From contig CM076189.1 of the NCBI GenBank assembly GCA_038277395.1, positions 238,764,653 through 238,828,652 on the forward strand: a stretch of 64,000 bases of DNA, read 5' to 3'. A program made the position numbers and the translations under genes. The DNA comes from Dryocosmus kuriphilus. Its lineage: Eukaryota > Arthropoda > Insecta > Hymenoptera > Cynipidae. This document shows positions 9,077 to 18,130 of this stretch, piece by piece. The number at the start of each line of letters is the position of its first letter. The stretch's first letter is position 1. Under the pieces are notes generated by a model, which saw only the letters and a list, made by a program, of their open reading frames with translations, searched no databases and was not told the origin of the DNA.

Positions 9077-9934
9077 CTAATATATGATTCCGCCTTCCCG
9101 TAGTTCCTCAATAATGGACACGATTTCATTGTTATGACTTGGATTGCCTGCTGCCTGAGACGCTAAGAGTAGACGAAGACGATCCAGTAGTTCATTAGGG
9201 TCATCCCAGTAGACATAGTCAGTATTAACATTTTTCCTTGCTATCATATACTGTGGTAGTGAACCTCCACTCGTTGAGAACCGTCTGCGTGACACATTGA
9301 ACAGTTCTTGTACTTGATACTATTGCCTTTTCGAACAGATTCAGTTGCACTGTACCGCTTCTTGTGTGCATTTGTAGCAATTAGAATTCTTTTATAATTG
9401 CTCAGATCATCAGCACTGATATGTGATTCTTCAGGAGTCTGTCTAAACAGTAGTTCCAACAAGCCAACGGTTTTCAAGTACCGTTTATCTCCAACGTGGA
9501 CATATTGACCCTCAAAGCTAATAAGTTTATCGCCAATCATAATAGATCCATTAATGAGCTTACGAACACCATAAATCATATCCAAGTACTGCTTTCTCTT
9601 TTGATTTAACATCCTGAGAAACTTGTTTGTTAAATACTCATAATTAACAGAAGATACAGTTTCATCTTCAACCATAGTTTTATTAAGCTCTCTTTCTTCA
9701 GCATCAGCAGTGACGTAGGAAGCGTTTATCCTCCTCCTCCTCCTCATCTTGTTCCTTTGCAGGTTCATCTTTCTTCTTGATTGAAGGCCTAGGTATGTCA
9801 ACCAGTTTTTGCAGTGGCATGACGATTGGCTTAAACGTTTCACTCATTATCTTTTCACTGGCTTCTTTACCCACTTTCAGCATTTGATGTTTACGTCGAA
9901 TCGCCTCACTGGCTTTTGCAATTTGACGGAGCAC
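9077..9934 (-). pseudogene. Polinton-associated protein of unknown function (frameshifted)
   Basis: Three overlapping frames form one gene relic. The first (9934-9704) holds LRQIAKASEAIRRKHQMLK, a basic helical start, then an acidic EDEEEEE stretch. The middle (about 9715-9300) contains VYGVRKL-like and GLLELLF motifs. The end (9295-9077) contains NVNTDYVYWDDPNELLDRLR and stops in GGIIY. Frameshifts lie in the acidic repeat (about 9705-9730) and near 9290. No ATG is present at the expected start: a TAA precedes the LRQ frame. The protein is conserved next to the ATPase in insect Polintons, as I recall, but its role is unknown. Confidence 0.65.
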
Positions 9935-10018
9935 CTCCTTCTCTTAGTGAAACTTTGATATGTTGATGTGTTCACGGTTCAATCTATACTGAAATAATTT
10001 CCACAGTATAACTCGTAT

Positions 10019-10722
10019 TCATAGAGAGATAAAACAGTCAAATTCTTTTCGGTATCTGCCATCCTTGAGCTCACTGTCCTTGTCAATGACAACAAATCCA
10101 TACTTCTCTGTATTCCAACATGCCGAGCATAAGTCTCGAAATTGAGAATAACTCATGTCAGTGTTCACATGATCGTCATACACATGTCTTAAATTCGTCT
10201 CATCCTGCTTGAAAAGTATCAACAGATTGACATTGTCTCGCATCAAATGTTTAGGAATTCGAGCATAAGTCTGACATAAGTAAAAACTGTCAACATGAGC
10301 ATGTCTACCCATGTAAAAGAAGGCTCTAATGTTGTCCTGTTTCTCACAGGCTACATCGTCAAATACAATTATAGAGTTTGGTTGAGCTTCACTTGGTGAT
10401 ATTACTTCTTCATGCACACTGAAGGGAAAATACTCAATATCATCTACATTATTTAACACCCGTTCCAGGAATCGATACTTTGGCTGTTTCAGGGATTTCG
10501 AGTAGACGTAAAGATTGGCAAATTTCAATCCGTTTGGGTGTAAGATTAGAGCGAGTAATGTATTTGTCTTGCCACAATTTGACGGTCCACAAAAGACTGC
10601 ACGATTGCTGTCTGGTAGTAGACTGCCATGACGTTTTACCCTCTTCTCTGATTGGACGAGGGAATCAAAGTTATCGACCGGAAGCTTAATAGGTTTTTCT
10701 TGAACCGCATCTTGACTTCGAC
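10019..10722 (-). pseudogene. Packaging ATPase (FtsK/HerA-like), start missing
   Basis: This is the A32-like ATPase that would pump DNA into a capsid. The Walker A motif GPSNCGKT is encoded at about 10565-10588 and Walker B (SIIVFDDVA) at about 10365-10395. A downstream Q-rich sensor region (FYLCQTYARIPKHL) follows. The frame is open from stop 10019 up to about 10749, but there is no ATG between the predicted transcription start (about 10724) and Walker A; the only ATG there (10709 region) is out of frame. A lost start codon or a small frameshift is therefore likely. The TATA box is at 10748-10755 on this strand. Confidence 0.85.
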
Positions 10723-10734
10723 TGTCGTAAAATC

Positions 10735-10770
10735 TATAAATACAGTACTTTTATAGCTTTCAGGTCAGTT
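10735..10770. promoter_or_regulatory. Interlocked divergent TATA promoters
   Basis: On the plus strand TATAAATA is at 10735-10742 with Inr TCAGTT at 10765-10770. On the minus strand TATAAAAG is at 10755-10748, pointing toward the ATPase. The two TATA boxes are only 5 bp apart, so the two transcripts would start in opposite directions from overlapping promoters. Confidence 0.7.
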
Positions 10771-10785
10771 GCGTGCTAACCTCCA

Positions 10786-11531
10786 ATGACTTTGCATCGA
10801 GGTAAAGGCTTAGTTAATCGATGCATCAATAATTTGCCGTTTGAGTTGCATTTACCTGGCTATCAATACTGCGGTCCAGGTACTAAGCTAGCCAAACGAC
10901 TTGCTAGAGGCGATCCCGGTATATATCCTCTAGACGCAGCGTGTAAAGAACAAGATATTGCATATTCACGTAATTGTGAGAACGTTGAAGCGAGAAACTC
11001 TGCAGATCATGTACTTGTGAGTAAAGCGTGGCAGCGAGTATTTGCCAGAGAAGCTAGATTTGGTGAGAAAGCAGCAGCACTGACAATAACGAACGTAATG
11101 AATGCTAAAGCAAAACTCGGTATGGGGTTGAAGAGGAGTTCAAAGCAGAAGAAGAAGAAGAAGGAAGTACTAGGATTTAGAAAGATTGTGAATGCAGCTA
11201 AGAAAGCAATGAGGAGAAGTAGTGATGCAAAAGTGGCAGTAGTGATGCGCAAGTGACAAATCCGCGTGTTCTACCAATACCGTCGAAAGTCGGTGGTCTT
11301 TTGACACTGATTCCCATATTTGATGGACTCAGTGCACTTGGAGCTCTTACTGGTGGTGCAGCTGGTGTAGCTAAGGCTGTAAACGATGCTAACGCAGCTA
11401 AGCAACGACTCGTAGAGGCTCAACGTCGTAACAAGACAATGAAGGCTATTGTTCTAGGAAAGGGTTTACACCTAAAAGCCTACAGGAAAGGACTGGGACT
11501 TCATCTGAGGCCAGCGTCAAAAAAATTGTAG
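10786..11531 (+). pseudogene. Minor capsid-like protein with phospholipase A2 motif
   Basis: The first frame (10786-11256) has a parvovirus VP1u-type PLA2 region. The calcium-loop motif YCGPGT is intact. The catalytic HD pair in the DAACKEHD-type motif reads QD (DAACKEQDIAYS), so the active-site histidine is lost. A lysine-rich segment (KQKKKKK) follows. The second frame (11253-11531) has a hydrophobic, glycine/alanine-rich segment (GLSALGALTGGAAGVAKAV), as in capsid-associated membrane-active proteins. A frameshift lies at about 11250, and another in the A-run at about 11520 separates it from the protease, with which it may have formed one polyprotein. In parvoviruses such PLA2 domains help endosomal escape; the role here is inferred. 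Confidence 0.8.
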
Positions 11532-11848
11532 TGAAGCTACCTCATCGTGCACTCACTGATGCCGATCTGTTGAAATATGCTAAAGCTATACAAATTCCAC
11601 ATTTTCGTGGAGTGTTTATGCGTAATGAGCTACCAGTGCGTGGTCCCCGTCAAACTGAGTCAGCTATTGTAAGTCTTGACGACAGTTACGGTGCTGGTAC
11701 CCACTGGGTAACATCTAGAAAGATCGGTAATAATGTTCTATACTTTGATAGTTTCGGTAATCTTCGTCCACCGTCGGATCTTGTCGATTACCTCGGTGCT
11801 GGTAGCGTAATAAAGTACAATCATGCTAGATATCTATATAAGATGTGA
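11531..11848 (+). pseudogene. Adenain-like cysteine protease, C-terminus lost
   Basis: This relic matches the Ulp1/adenovirus protease family that matures capsid proteins. The catalytic histidine is in GTHWV and the aspartate position in YFDSFGNLRPP. The frame ends at 11848, before the region that should carry the oxyanion glutamine and catalytic cysteine, and the next gene begins only 38 bp later. A deletion of the C-terminal end is therefore likely. There is no ATG; it appears to have been translated as a continuation of the upstream frame. Confidence 0.85.
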
Positions 11849-11885
11849 TGTACTGATTAGTGACAGTATAGAGAAGAACACCGTC

Positions 11886-12489
11886 ATGAACGAATCATTT
11901 ACTCTTACCATAACGGGAAACTCTTCTGTGCTCGAGGCAGAGTACAATCCCACCAATAGCACCATCTCCACACAAGAACTATGCTCTTGGTCTAGTTGAA
12001 TTGCTCACATTCAATGCGATTCCTAGCGCTGATGCTGGGAAGAATACAATTAAGGTCGGTCAAAGAAAAGTTGTCCTACCTACTGGCAGCTATGAGATTG
12101 AAGACATTGAGAGATATGTCCAAAAGATTCTAGCGAGTGACGGCATTACAATAAGCATCAAGCCAAATAATAACACACTGCGCAGCGAGATAAATTACTA
12201 CTTCTGATCCACCTGTGGCGATTCTCAAAGTGAACGCACTACGAGTTGAGTGTAATGTCACAACAGGAGCCTACATCAATGAGCGCAAAGTGCACACGAT
12301 TCACGAATTCTTTCCTGTTGTTCCACCAGATATAAGATTGTGGAAGTGCCGTCACACGTCATTTATCTGCCAATCACCGTGAAAACAATACATCAAATTC
12401 AGCTCCGCATTTTTGATCAAGACGGAGACTTGGTGAATTTTCGAGGAGAGATTATAACAATACGACTACACGTCAAATCATCATCGTAA
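11886..12489 (+). pseudogene. Penton-like minor capsid protein (frameshifted)
   Basis: It starts at ATG 11886 (MNESFTLTITGNSSVLEAEY). Frameshifts occur near 11975-12000, an in-frame stop or shift near 12205, and another shift near 12345. The C-terminal part carries IFDQDGDLVNFRGE and ends at TAA 12487-12489. Length (about 200 codons), beta-rich composition and position before the major capsid protein fit the single jelly-roll penton protein of Polintons. The penton assignment is by position and resemblance, not proof. Confidence 0.7.
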
Positions 12490-12497
12490 TAATAATA

Positions 12498-12704
12498 ATG
12501 GGTATTGTGTACAATCGCAAAGAAGTCTATATAAGCGAGACAAGGTGCCAGACACAGGTCAATTCTCAGTCAGCACGCAAAGCGCTAACACCTCAGAACG
12601 TGCTCCTTCTGAAACAACTGAGCCTCAAGGTCAAAGAAGGAAATGGAAAATATTTATCATCTCCAGCTGTTGCAACAGAGAAAAAAAAATGGAAGAAATA
12701 TTAA
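12498..12704 (+). CDS. Small ORF upstream of capsid gene
   Basis: A 68-codon ORF starts 9 bp after the penton-like stop with MGIVYNRKEVYIS and has a basic middle (RKALTPQNVLLLKQLSLK). It overlaps the first 15 bp of the capsid gene in another frame. A small basic ORF at this place occurs in related elements, in my recollection. The function is unknown, and the 3' end may be extended by a frameshift. The TATATAAG at 12528-12535 inside it may serve the capsid transcript. Confidence 0.45.
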   Translation: MGIVYNRKEVYISETRCQTQVNSQSARKALTPQNVLLLKQLSLKVKEGNGKYLSSPAVATEKKKWKKY

Positions 12705-13927
12705 ACATTCAAGCACCAGTGACATTTGACGAGTCCATATCCCACTATGAGATTCATGCACATCAACCTTATGCCTCATCGTCATTCAACAACAGTGATG
12801 AAATTCGAATCACTGTTCAGCATCAAGATTTGTGTATACTACCCAGTAAGAGTTCACTGCACGTGTAAGGAAGACTGACTAGGGTTGATGTTGTAGCCAG
12901 AAATGTTACTGCGACAAACTTAGTGAACAATGCAATCTCCTTTCTATTTGATGAAGTTCGCTATGAACTCAATGGTAATGAGATTGATCGTTGCAAAAAT
13001 GTCGGTCTCACGAGCACCGTAAAAGGCTACGTCTCTCTCACTCCTGGACAAAGTCATCTTATGGAGAATGCAGGATAGCTAGGCATCCCCGAAGAAACAG
13101 AACGTCTTACCAATGAGGAGGGATACTTTGATGTCATTATACCGCTCAGTATGATCGTAGGATTCGCTGAAGACTATCGAAATATCGTTGTAAATGCAAA
13201 GGATGAACTTATCCTGACAAGATCACGCAGTGACTTGAATGCCATCGTTCAACAACGCCAAGATCCTGGAAACGAAGAACAATTTAGGATCTCGATTCAG
13301 AAAGTGGAGTGGATGATACCGTATGTAATGGCTTCAGATCAGCAGAAGATACAGTTGTTAAACTTTATTGAAAAGGACCCTCTGAACACTATGAGTTTTC
13401 GCTCATGGAAATTGTATGAATACCCCCTGCTCCCCACCACCTCAAGGCACATATAGATTGTGAACACGTCAACTCAATTGGAGAAACCACGTTACGTTAT
13501 CCTGGGATTTCAGACAGGTCGAAAGGATAGGCGAGCAAGATATGCTAATCGTTTCGACCATCGCAATTTAAGCAACGTCAAGGTGTTTCTCAATTCACAA
13601 CACTATCCGTACGGCAATCTGAACCTGAACATTAATAACAATCAGTTTGCACTACTGTATGAGATGTATGCAAACTTTCAGGCCGCATACTATAGCACAG
13701 AGTCTGAACCGATGTTGAAGAAAAACGATTACAGAGAACACGCTCCTCTGGCTGTTATCGATTGCTCAAAACAAAATGAGTTTCTCAAACAGACCTCAGT
13801 GGACGTTCGTCTGGAATTTGAATCTGGAGACAATTTTCCCGCTGAACCTTCAGCCTACTGCCTCATCATACACGATCGTCTTATTCAATATCAACCTCTC
13901 AGTGGCAGCGTAAAAAAGTTGATTTAA
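12689..13927 (+). pseudogene. Polinton major capsid protein (three stops, no frameshift)
   Basis: This is the double jelly-roll capsid protein. The frame runs from ATG 12689 to TAA 13925-13927 (413 codons including the stop) without any frameshift, but has stops at 12866-12868, 13076-13078 and 13454-13456. The latter two are TAG, likely from tryptophan TGG. Conserved-looking segments include ISHYEIHAHQPYASSSF, AISFLFDEVRYELNG, SMIVGFAEDYR, SFRSWKLYEYPLLP, NSQHYPYGNLNL and YCLIIHDR. It follows the penton-like gene, as in other Polintons. The uninterrupted register suggests it decayed late. Confidence 0.92.
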
Positions 13928-13964
13928 GTGGTGGGGTTAATGCCAGAAGTGGTGGGGAGAAAGT

Positions 13965-14000
13965 TATAAAAGAGCTGATTTCAGTAAGCAGAATTCAGTT
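13965..14000 (+). promoter_or_regulatory. TATA + Inr promoter of terminal small gene
   Basis: TATAAA(AG) begins at 13965 and TCAGTT at 13995, 30 bp apart, with the ATG at 14010. It matches the arrangement used by the other genes of the element. Confidence 0.7.
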
Positions 14001-14009
14001 TTCATCGAA

Positions 14010-14389
14010 ATGGAGTTCATAGTGGACGTGCAAGCTTCAAGAAGCCCATTAACCAGTTTGTCTTCAAGGAGTTGGCTGTAGTTTCTCTCCAGGAAGACTC
14101 TCAACCTGTGGTTTATCTATTTGAGCCTCCGTGCTACTGGCATGTGTTGCCAGACCGTTACAAGAGTGAAAATTTGTGGCTGACGCGCAATTATCATGGT
14201 CTCGAATGGAGTGCTGGTGACATACCCTACGAAGAAGTGAAGCACATAATTCGAGAAAGACTGCGTGGTGCCAATGATTATGATGTTGATGATTGTGTGA
14301 AAGATGATGAGATGAAAGATCTTGATGATGATGATCTGGATACCTCAAACATTGTATCGCTTACCGGTTGTGAATTTATGTACTCTTAA
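14010..14389 (+). pseudogene. Polinton-associated small protein (frameshifted)
   Basis: It starts at ATG 14010 (MEFIVDVQ) and changes frame between 14030 and 14072. The long part contains VYLFEPPCYWHVLPDRYKSE and LTRNYHGLEWSAGDIPYEE, then an acidic tail (DDEMKDLDDDDLDTS) to 14389. Proteins with this core occur widely next to insect mobile elements. I do not know the activity; the acidic tail may be specific to this copy. Confidence 0.65.
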
Positions 14390-14539
14390 AAAAGCGTTTT
14401 TTTCTCCTGTATGTAAATAGGTTAAGATTCTACGTTGTATTCTTAGCTAAAGTTTTTTTTGAATAGAGAGAAAAAAAAGTTTATACGTAAAGAAGTTTTA
14501 ACTTTTATTTCAACCCTATCAACTTAGTTTTCTTAATTT

Positions 14540-14755
14540 ATGGATAAGTTGTACATTTTCCGCTTCGTTCCTTCAAACAACAACAACGATGGATTTCGCA
14601 TTCTACTGCAATTTACAGGTAAGTATTCTTTTTTATTAACTCTTCAGAACATTTTCACGCCAGAATGTTCTAAAAGGTCAGATTGCACAACATTGCATCA
14701 TCCTGCGAAACTTGTCGAAACGTGCATCAACTTGTTTAAACGTTTCGAAACTTGA
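14540..14755 (+). other. Diverged copy of the TIR short ORF
   Basis: It opens with MDKLYIFRFVPSNNNNDGF like the short ORFs at 1338-1550 and 15642-15854, then diverges. A splice-donor-like ttacaggtaagtat follows DGF-encoding sequence. It lies just inside the right TIR. Its repeat nature is clear; coding is doubtful. Confidence 0.3.
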
Positions 14756-14915
14756 CGAAAGCTGCATCATCTTGTTGATTCTAGAATATTCTGACACGAA
14801 AAATCGAACCTTCTAGAACATTCTGGCGCGATAAATCGTTGCATCATATTGCGCAATGTTGCGTCATCGTGTCGAAACTTGTCGAAACACGTCGAGCTTC
14901 TAGAACATTCTCGAA
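14663..14915. promoter_or_regulatory. Heat-shock-element cluster, right TIR
   Basis: Perfect three-unit HSEs are at 14779-14791 and 14811-14823. A four-unit array is at 14898-14915 (ttctagaacattctcgaa), 25 bp upstream of the TATA box. A degenerate one is at 14663-14675. ATTGCGCAAT is at 14848-14857. This mirrors the left TIR. Confidence 0.75.
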
Positions 14916-14940
14916 TGTAGGTAGAGTGGGGGTACTAGTC

Positions 14941-14974
14941 TATAAAAGCAGCATCGAATTGCAGAGGCTTCAGT
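14941..14974 (+). promoter_or_regulatory. TATA + Inr promoter of right TIR gene
   Basis: TATAAAAG at 14941-14948 and TCAGT at 14970-14974, with ATG at 15033. It is the mirror of the left-TIR promoter. Confidence 0.75.
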
Positions 14975-15032
14975 CTGTCATTGGATATATAGAGTGTAAC
15001 GTCTACTCATAATTAATTACCCAGAGAAGAAG

Positions 15033-15350
15033 ATGGATCTCAGTGCTATTAACAAAGTTGGCCGATTGGAAGGGTTCTTACCAGTGAAATCATTATCTGA
15101 CCTGACAGTGAAGAAGAAGTATGCTGCTACCAAAATCATCTAACTTCAAACGAAATATGGCACAAAAATCGTTGCCGAGTTGGAGAATGAGATCGCAGTC
15201 TACATGCCGAGCAGAATAAAGAAGATTTTTGAGGATCCAGCCTATATGGACACGTTCGAGAAGATGGAAGTAGCGGTCTAGGCTAAGAAACTCTCTTTCT
15301 GCTACACTGGTGGAAAATACAATCTTTTTGAATTTGATTATGTTGAATGA
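15033..15350 (+). pseudogene. TIR-borne small protein, right copy (two stops)
   Basis: This is the same 318-nt frame as 1842-2159. It carries the shared TAA at codon 37 (15141-15143) and an additional TAG where the left copy has CAG. The rest of the frame is intact to TGA 15348-15350. Unknown function; see the left copy. Confidence 0.7.
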
Positions 15351-15641
15351 AAGAGCTTTGTATTGAGGAAGCTTGGTGTGAATAATAAATTATAACATTT
15401 ACAGATAAACTGCCTGTGTGTACTTATTACTTAATTTTAGTTTATAGATAAGAAAAGTGAGTCTGACGTTTTTTACCTTAATTTATGGATAAGAGAGAAA
15501 ATGCGTTTCTTTCCGCTTTGCACAAATTTCAACGAAGGATTTTCAGCATATGGATGGGTTGAATTTCTACGTTCAAACATCTGTGGGATACTGTTAACTT
15601 TTTTCCGCTTTGCATTACCTTAATTTACTTAGTTTTAATTT

Positions 15642-15854
15642 ATGGATAAGTTGTACATTTTCCGCTTCTTTCCTTCAAACAACAACAATAACGATGGATT
15701 TCACACACTGCGATGGATAGAAATTTTACAGGTAAATATTTTATTAACTCTTTACCTTCATGTCGAAAAATTGCATATTGAAACTTGTCGATGCTTGTTG
15801 AAACTTGTCGAGTTCTCGGGAATCCCCATAATATGTCACCTACAGTATGCGTAG
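15642..15854 (+). CDS. Short TIR ORF, right copy (hypothetical)
   Basis: Partner of 1338-1550 (MDKLYIFRFFPSNNNNND, then GFHTLRWIEILQ). A related diverged segment lies at 15480-15600, where a different frame still reads NFNEGFSAYGWVEFL. Conservation between segments is the only sign of coding. Confidence 0.3.
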   Translation: MDKLYIFRFFPSNNNNNDGFHTLRWIEILQVNILLTLYLHVEKLHIETCRCLLKLVEFSGIPIICHLQYA

Positions 15855-16227
15855 GTGAGAGATGTAAATTCCATTACATAACCTTGACTGCATTTCTACT
15901 TGCTTATGGGTGAGAGAAAAGAAGGTCCTTATCGACTAACGTTAAATAGTTATTTCACACGTGACAGATTTCTACCTTACCGACTGGTGGTAACTAACTG
16001 ACTTACCGACTGATGGTAACAATTTACCCCAGATTCCTACCTTACCGGCTGATGGTAACAAACTGCCATGTTTCTAATGGATCCAGATTCCTACCTTACA
16101 AACTGATGGTAATACCGACTGTCGATACTTAGCACGAACATTTGCCACTGAGGGAGTAGTGGCGCCATCTGTCGGCGGCAGCGCGAAGCTTGTCGTAGTG
16201 AGCCAGAACGTACACTGCTATACCACT

Positions 16228-16233
16228 GACCAC
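16228..16233. repeat. Polinton target-site duplication, right copy (gaccac)
   Basis: Matches 852-857 with one difference. After removal of the element and one target copy, the Gypsy frame runs on without a shift. Confidence 0.85.
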
Positions 16234-16563
16234 CTATAATGAGTATTTAGATAATTTGCTGTTTAAAATATACGAGGCTCAATCCAAAGCTTGTGAAAAT
16301 ATTCAACAAGCAAAATTAAAATACAAATACTATTGTGATCGAATGTCAAATTTTCAAAACTATGAGATCGATGAATACGTTTACTTACAAAAGGAACCGA
16401 GAACGTCCAAACTTGACGATCATTATGAGGGTCCTTATAAAGTTACTAACATTTTCAACGACCATAATGTGGAGATCGCGATGACCGAAAACAAACGCAA
16501 AATTGTGCGTAAAAGCAAGTTAAAATTAGCCCACTTACGAGCGAATCTCGAAGTGTTAGAATA
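16228..16563 (+). pseudogene. Gypsy integrase C-terminus, 3' of the Polinton
   Basis: The frame 16256-16564 continues the integrase of 1-857 past the Polinton. It shows KYYCDRMSNFQNYEIDEYVYL and DDHYEGPYKV, the C-terminal SH3-like region of Gypsy integrases, and ends at TAG 16562-16564, exactly where the mariner starts. The stop or end may be affected by that insertion. Confidence 0.85.
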
Positions 16564-17657
16564 GGAGGCCGTGGCATCCTTCGAAGTAGTCCCCATTTGA
16601 TTGAACCACACGCTCCCAGCGGTGCTTCCACATCCTAAAACAGTTCTCGAACGCAGATTTTGGAATGGCCTCCAGCTCGCGCGTCTCATTACCCTGAATC
16701 GTCTCGATATCGTCGAACCGCTTTCCTTTAAGCGCCATTTTCAATTTTGGGAACAACCAAAAGTCGCAGGGAGCCATGTCGGCACTGTACGGAGGCTGAC
16801 GAAGCTGTACAACCTTGTGTTTCGCCAAAAGTTGCTGCGCAAGGTTCGATGAATGTGCTGGCGCGTTATCGTGGTAAAGAAGCCAGTCACCGCTTGACCA
16901 GAAACGCGGTCGTTTTCTGCTTACGGCATCACGCAATCTCTTCAGAGAACTTCATTGTAATATTCTTTGTTGATCGTCTGACTTCTTGGAGCAAATTTGT
17001 AGTGCACAACACCCTCACAATCGAAAAAAATAATCAGCATTGACTTAACATGGCTCCGCCTTTGACGTGCTTTTTTCGGCCGTGGCTCGTCTGAACGCTT
17101 CCACTGTGAAGATTGTTGTTTAGTTTCAGGATCGTAACCATAAGCCCATGATTCATCACTAGTAATAACCTTCTTAAGGACATTTTCATCATCACTGACC
17201 ATTTCCAAGTTGTCCTGAGCGATTTCGGAGCGAAGTTCTTTCTGCTCGGTCGTGAGCAATTTCGGAATGAATTTCATACACACGCGAGTCATTCCCAAAA
17301 TCTTGTTCAGAATTTCCCAAACAGTACTTTACGGTATTCCGAGATCATTTTCTACTTCACGAACAGTCAGTCGACGATCACCTTCAATCGAAAGTCGCAC
17401 GCGCTCGATGTTTTCCGCTGTTGTTGTCAGCAGAGGTCGGCCAGAACGAGGGTCACTGTCAACAGATGTGCGGCAGTTTTAAACCGCCTGTACCACTCTT
17501 TTATATGTGTTATGCCCATAATTTTGTCCCTAAAGGCTTTTTGTATCATTTCAATAGTCTCCGTACAACTCTTGCCGAGATCGAAACAAAACTTGATGCA
17601 AATTCGTGGATCTCTTCTTTCTGTCATAAACATAAACACACGCTGCACGCGACCCAA
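16556..17657 (-). pseudogene. mariner transposase (D34D, frameshifted)
   Basis: Cut-and-paste transposase relic. The N-terminal helix-turn-helix region is at 17657-17427 (FCFDLGKSCTETIEMIQKAF...HIKEWYRRFK). The catalytic core shows TSDESW (first Asp), YHDNAPAH (second) and YSADMAPCDFWLFPKLK (third), with exactly 34 residues between the last two aspartates, which is the mariner signature. Frames change near 17400-17430 and 16936-16942. The stop at 16556 lies in Gypsy sequence, so the natural C-terminus is lost. Confidence 0.9.
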
Positions 17658-17793
17658 GGCGTCCAGCCGATAACTACGGCATTCAGGGAGTTCGTGAGGG
17701 ACTACTGGTTATGCTCATACCCCCGCAGAGGCTGCTGTAGCGCTCTGGCGTGAAGATATGAACTCAGGTCGGATAGTTTTCGGACACACCTCG
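16564..17793 (-). mobile_element. mariner transposon, 3' end missing
   Basis: About 1.23 kb on the minus strand. The outer sequence at the 5' end (minus) reads cgaggtgtgtccgaaaacta, a typical mariner terminal repeat, next to TA at 17794-17795. The opposite terminal repeat is absent: the transposase frame runs directly into the Gypsy sequence at 16563, so the 3' end was deleted or lost. Confidence 0.85.
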
Positions 17794-18103
17794 TATATTT
17801 AAAATAGTCAAGAAATAAGTCTTCGTAAACGTAATTAATAATTTGATATAAAATTAAAAGAGAAACAAAAATGCATAGTACTTACAATTTGCTGTTAGTA
17901 CCTAACATAACCTTCACATAAGTCTCTTCTCCAGAAAACGTCAGACGGCGATGTTGGCTCACATATATAGATAAAACGTCTCACTCTCAAGAAATGAGAA
18001 ACAATTAGGAGAGAAAATTTAGTCACATTTCACCACATTTCTACTCATAGGGACGTAACAGAAAAGAAAAGGACATCATCCCGAATCCTTTTCTTTTAAA
18101 ATA

Positions 18104-18130
18104 AGGGGGGAAGGTGTGATGATCGCACCA
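18104..18130 (+). other. Polypurine tract and probable 3' LTR start of Gypsy copy
   Basis: The purine tract aaggggggaagg is followed at 18115 by tgtgatgatcgcacc, a TG start as expected for an LTR. The LTR's far end was not found, so the 3' limit of the Gypsy copy is unknown. Confidence 0.5.

Larger units (their letters stand above)
858..16227. mobile_element. Polinton/Maverick DNA transposon (complete, decayed)
   Basis: This is a 15,370-bp self-synthesising DNA transposon with matching termini starting agt(a/g)gtatagcag and TIRs of about 1.6 kb. It is flanked by 6-bp target duplications. Rightward genes at the left are the polymerase B relic (3207-7059). Leftward genes are integrase, two unknown proteins and the ATPase (7729 to about 10722). 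Rightward genes at the right are the PLA2/minor capsid protein, protease, penton-like protein, a small ORF, major capsid protein and a terminal small protein (10786-14389). All core genes have stops or frameshifts, so it is not autonomous. Insertion into the Gypsy integrase frame gives precise boundaries. Polintons are related to adenovirus-like and adinto-type viruses; whether this lineage ever formed particles is not shown by the sequence. Confidence 0.95.
14687..16227. repeat. Polinton right terminal inverted repeat
   Basis: Inverted partner of 858-2515; it ends ...tataccact at 16227. It carries the second copy of the TIR gene, its promoter and HSEs, and the short ORF at 15642-15854. Its inner boundary is approximate. 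Confidence 0.9.
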
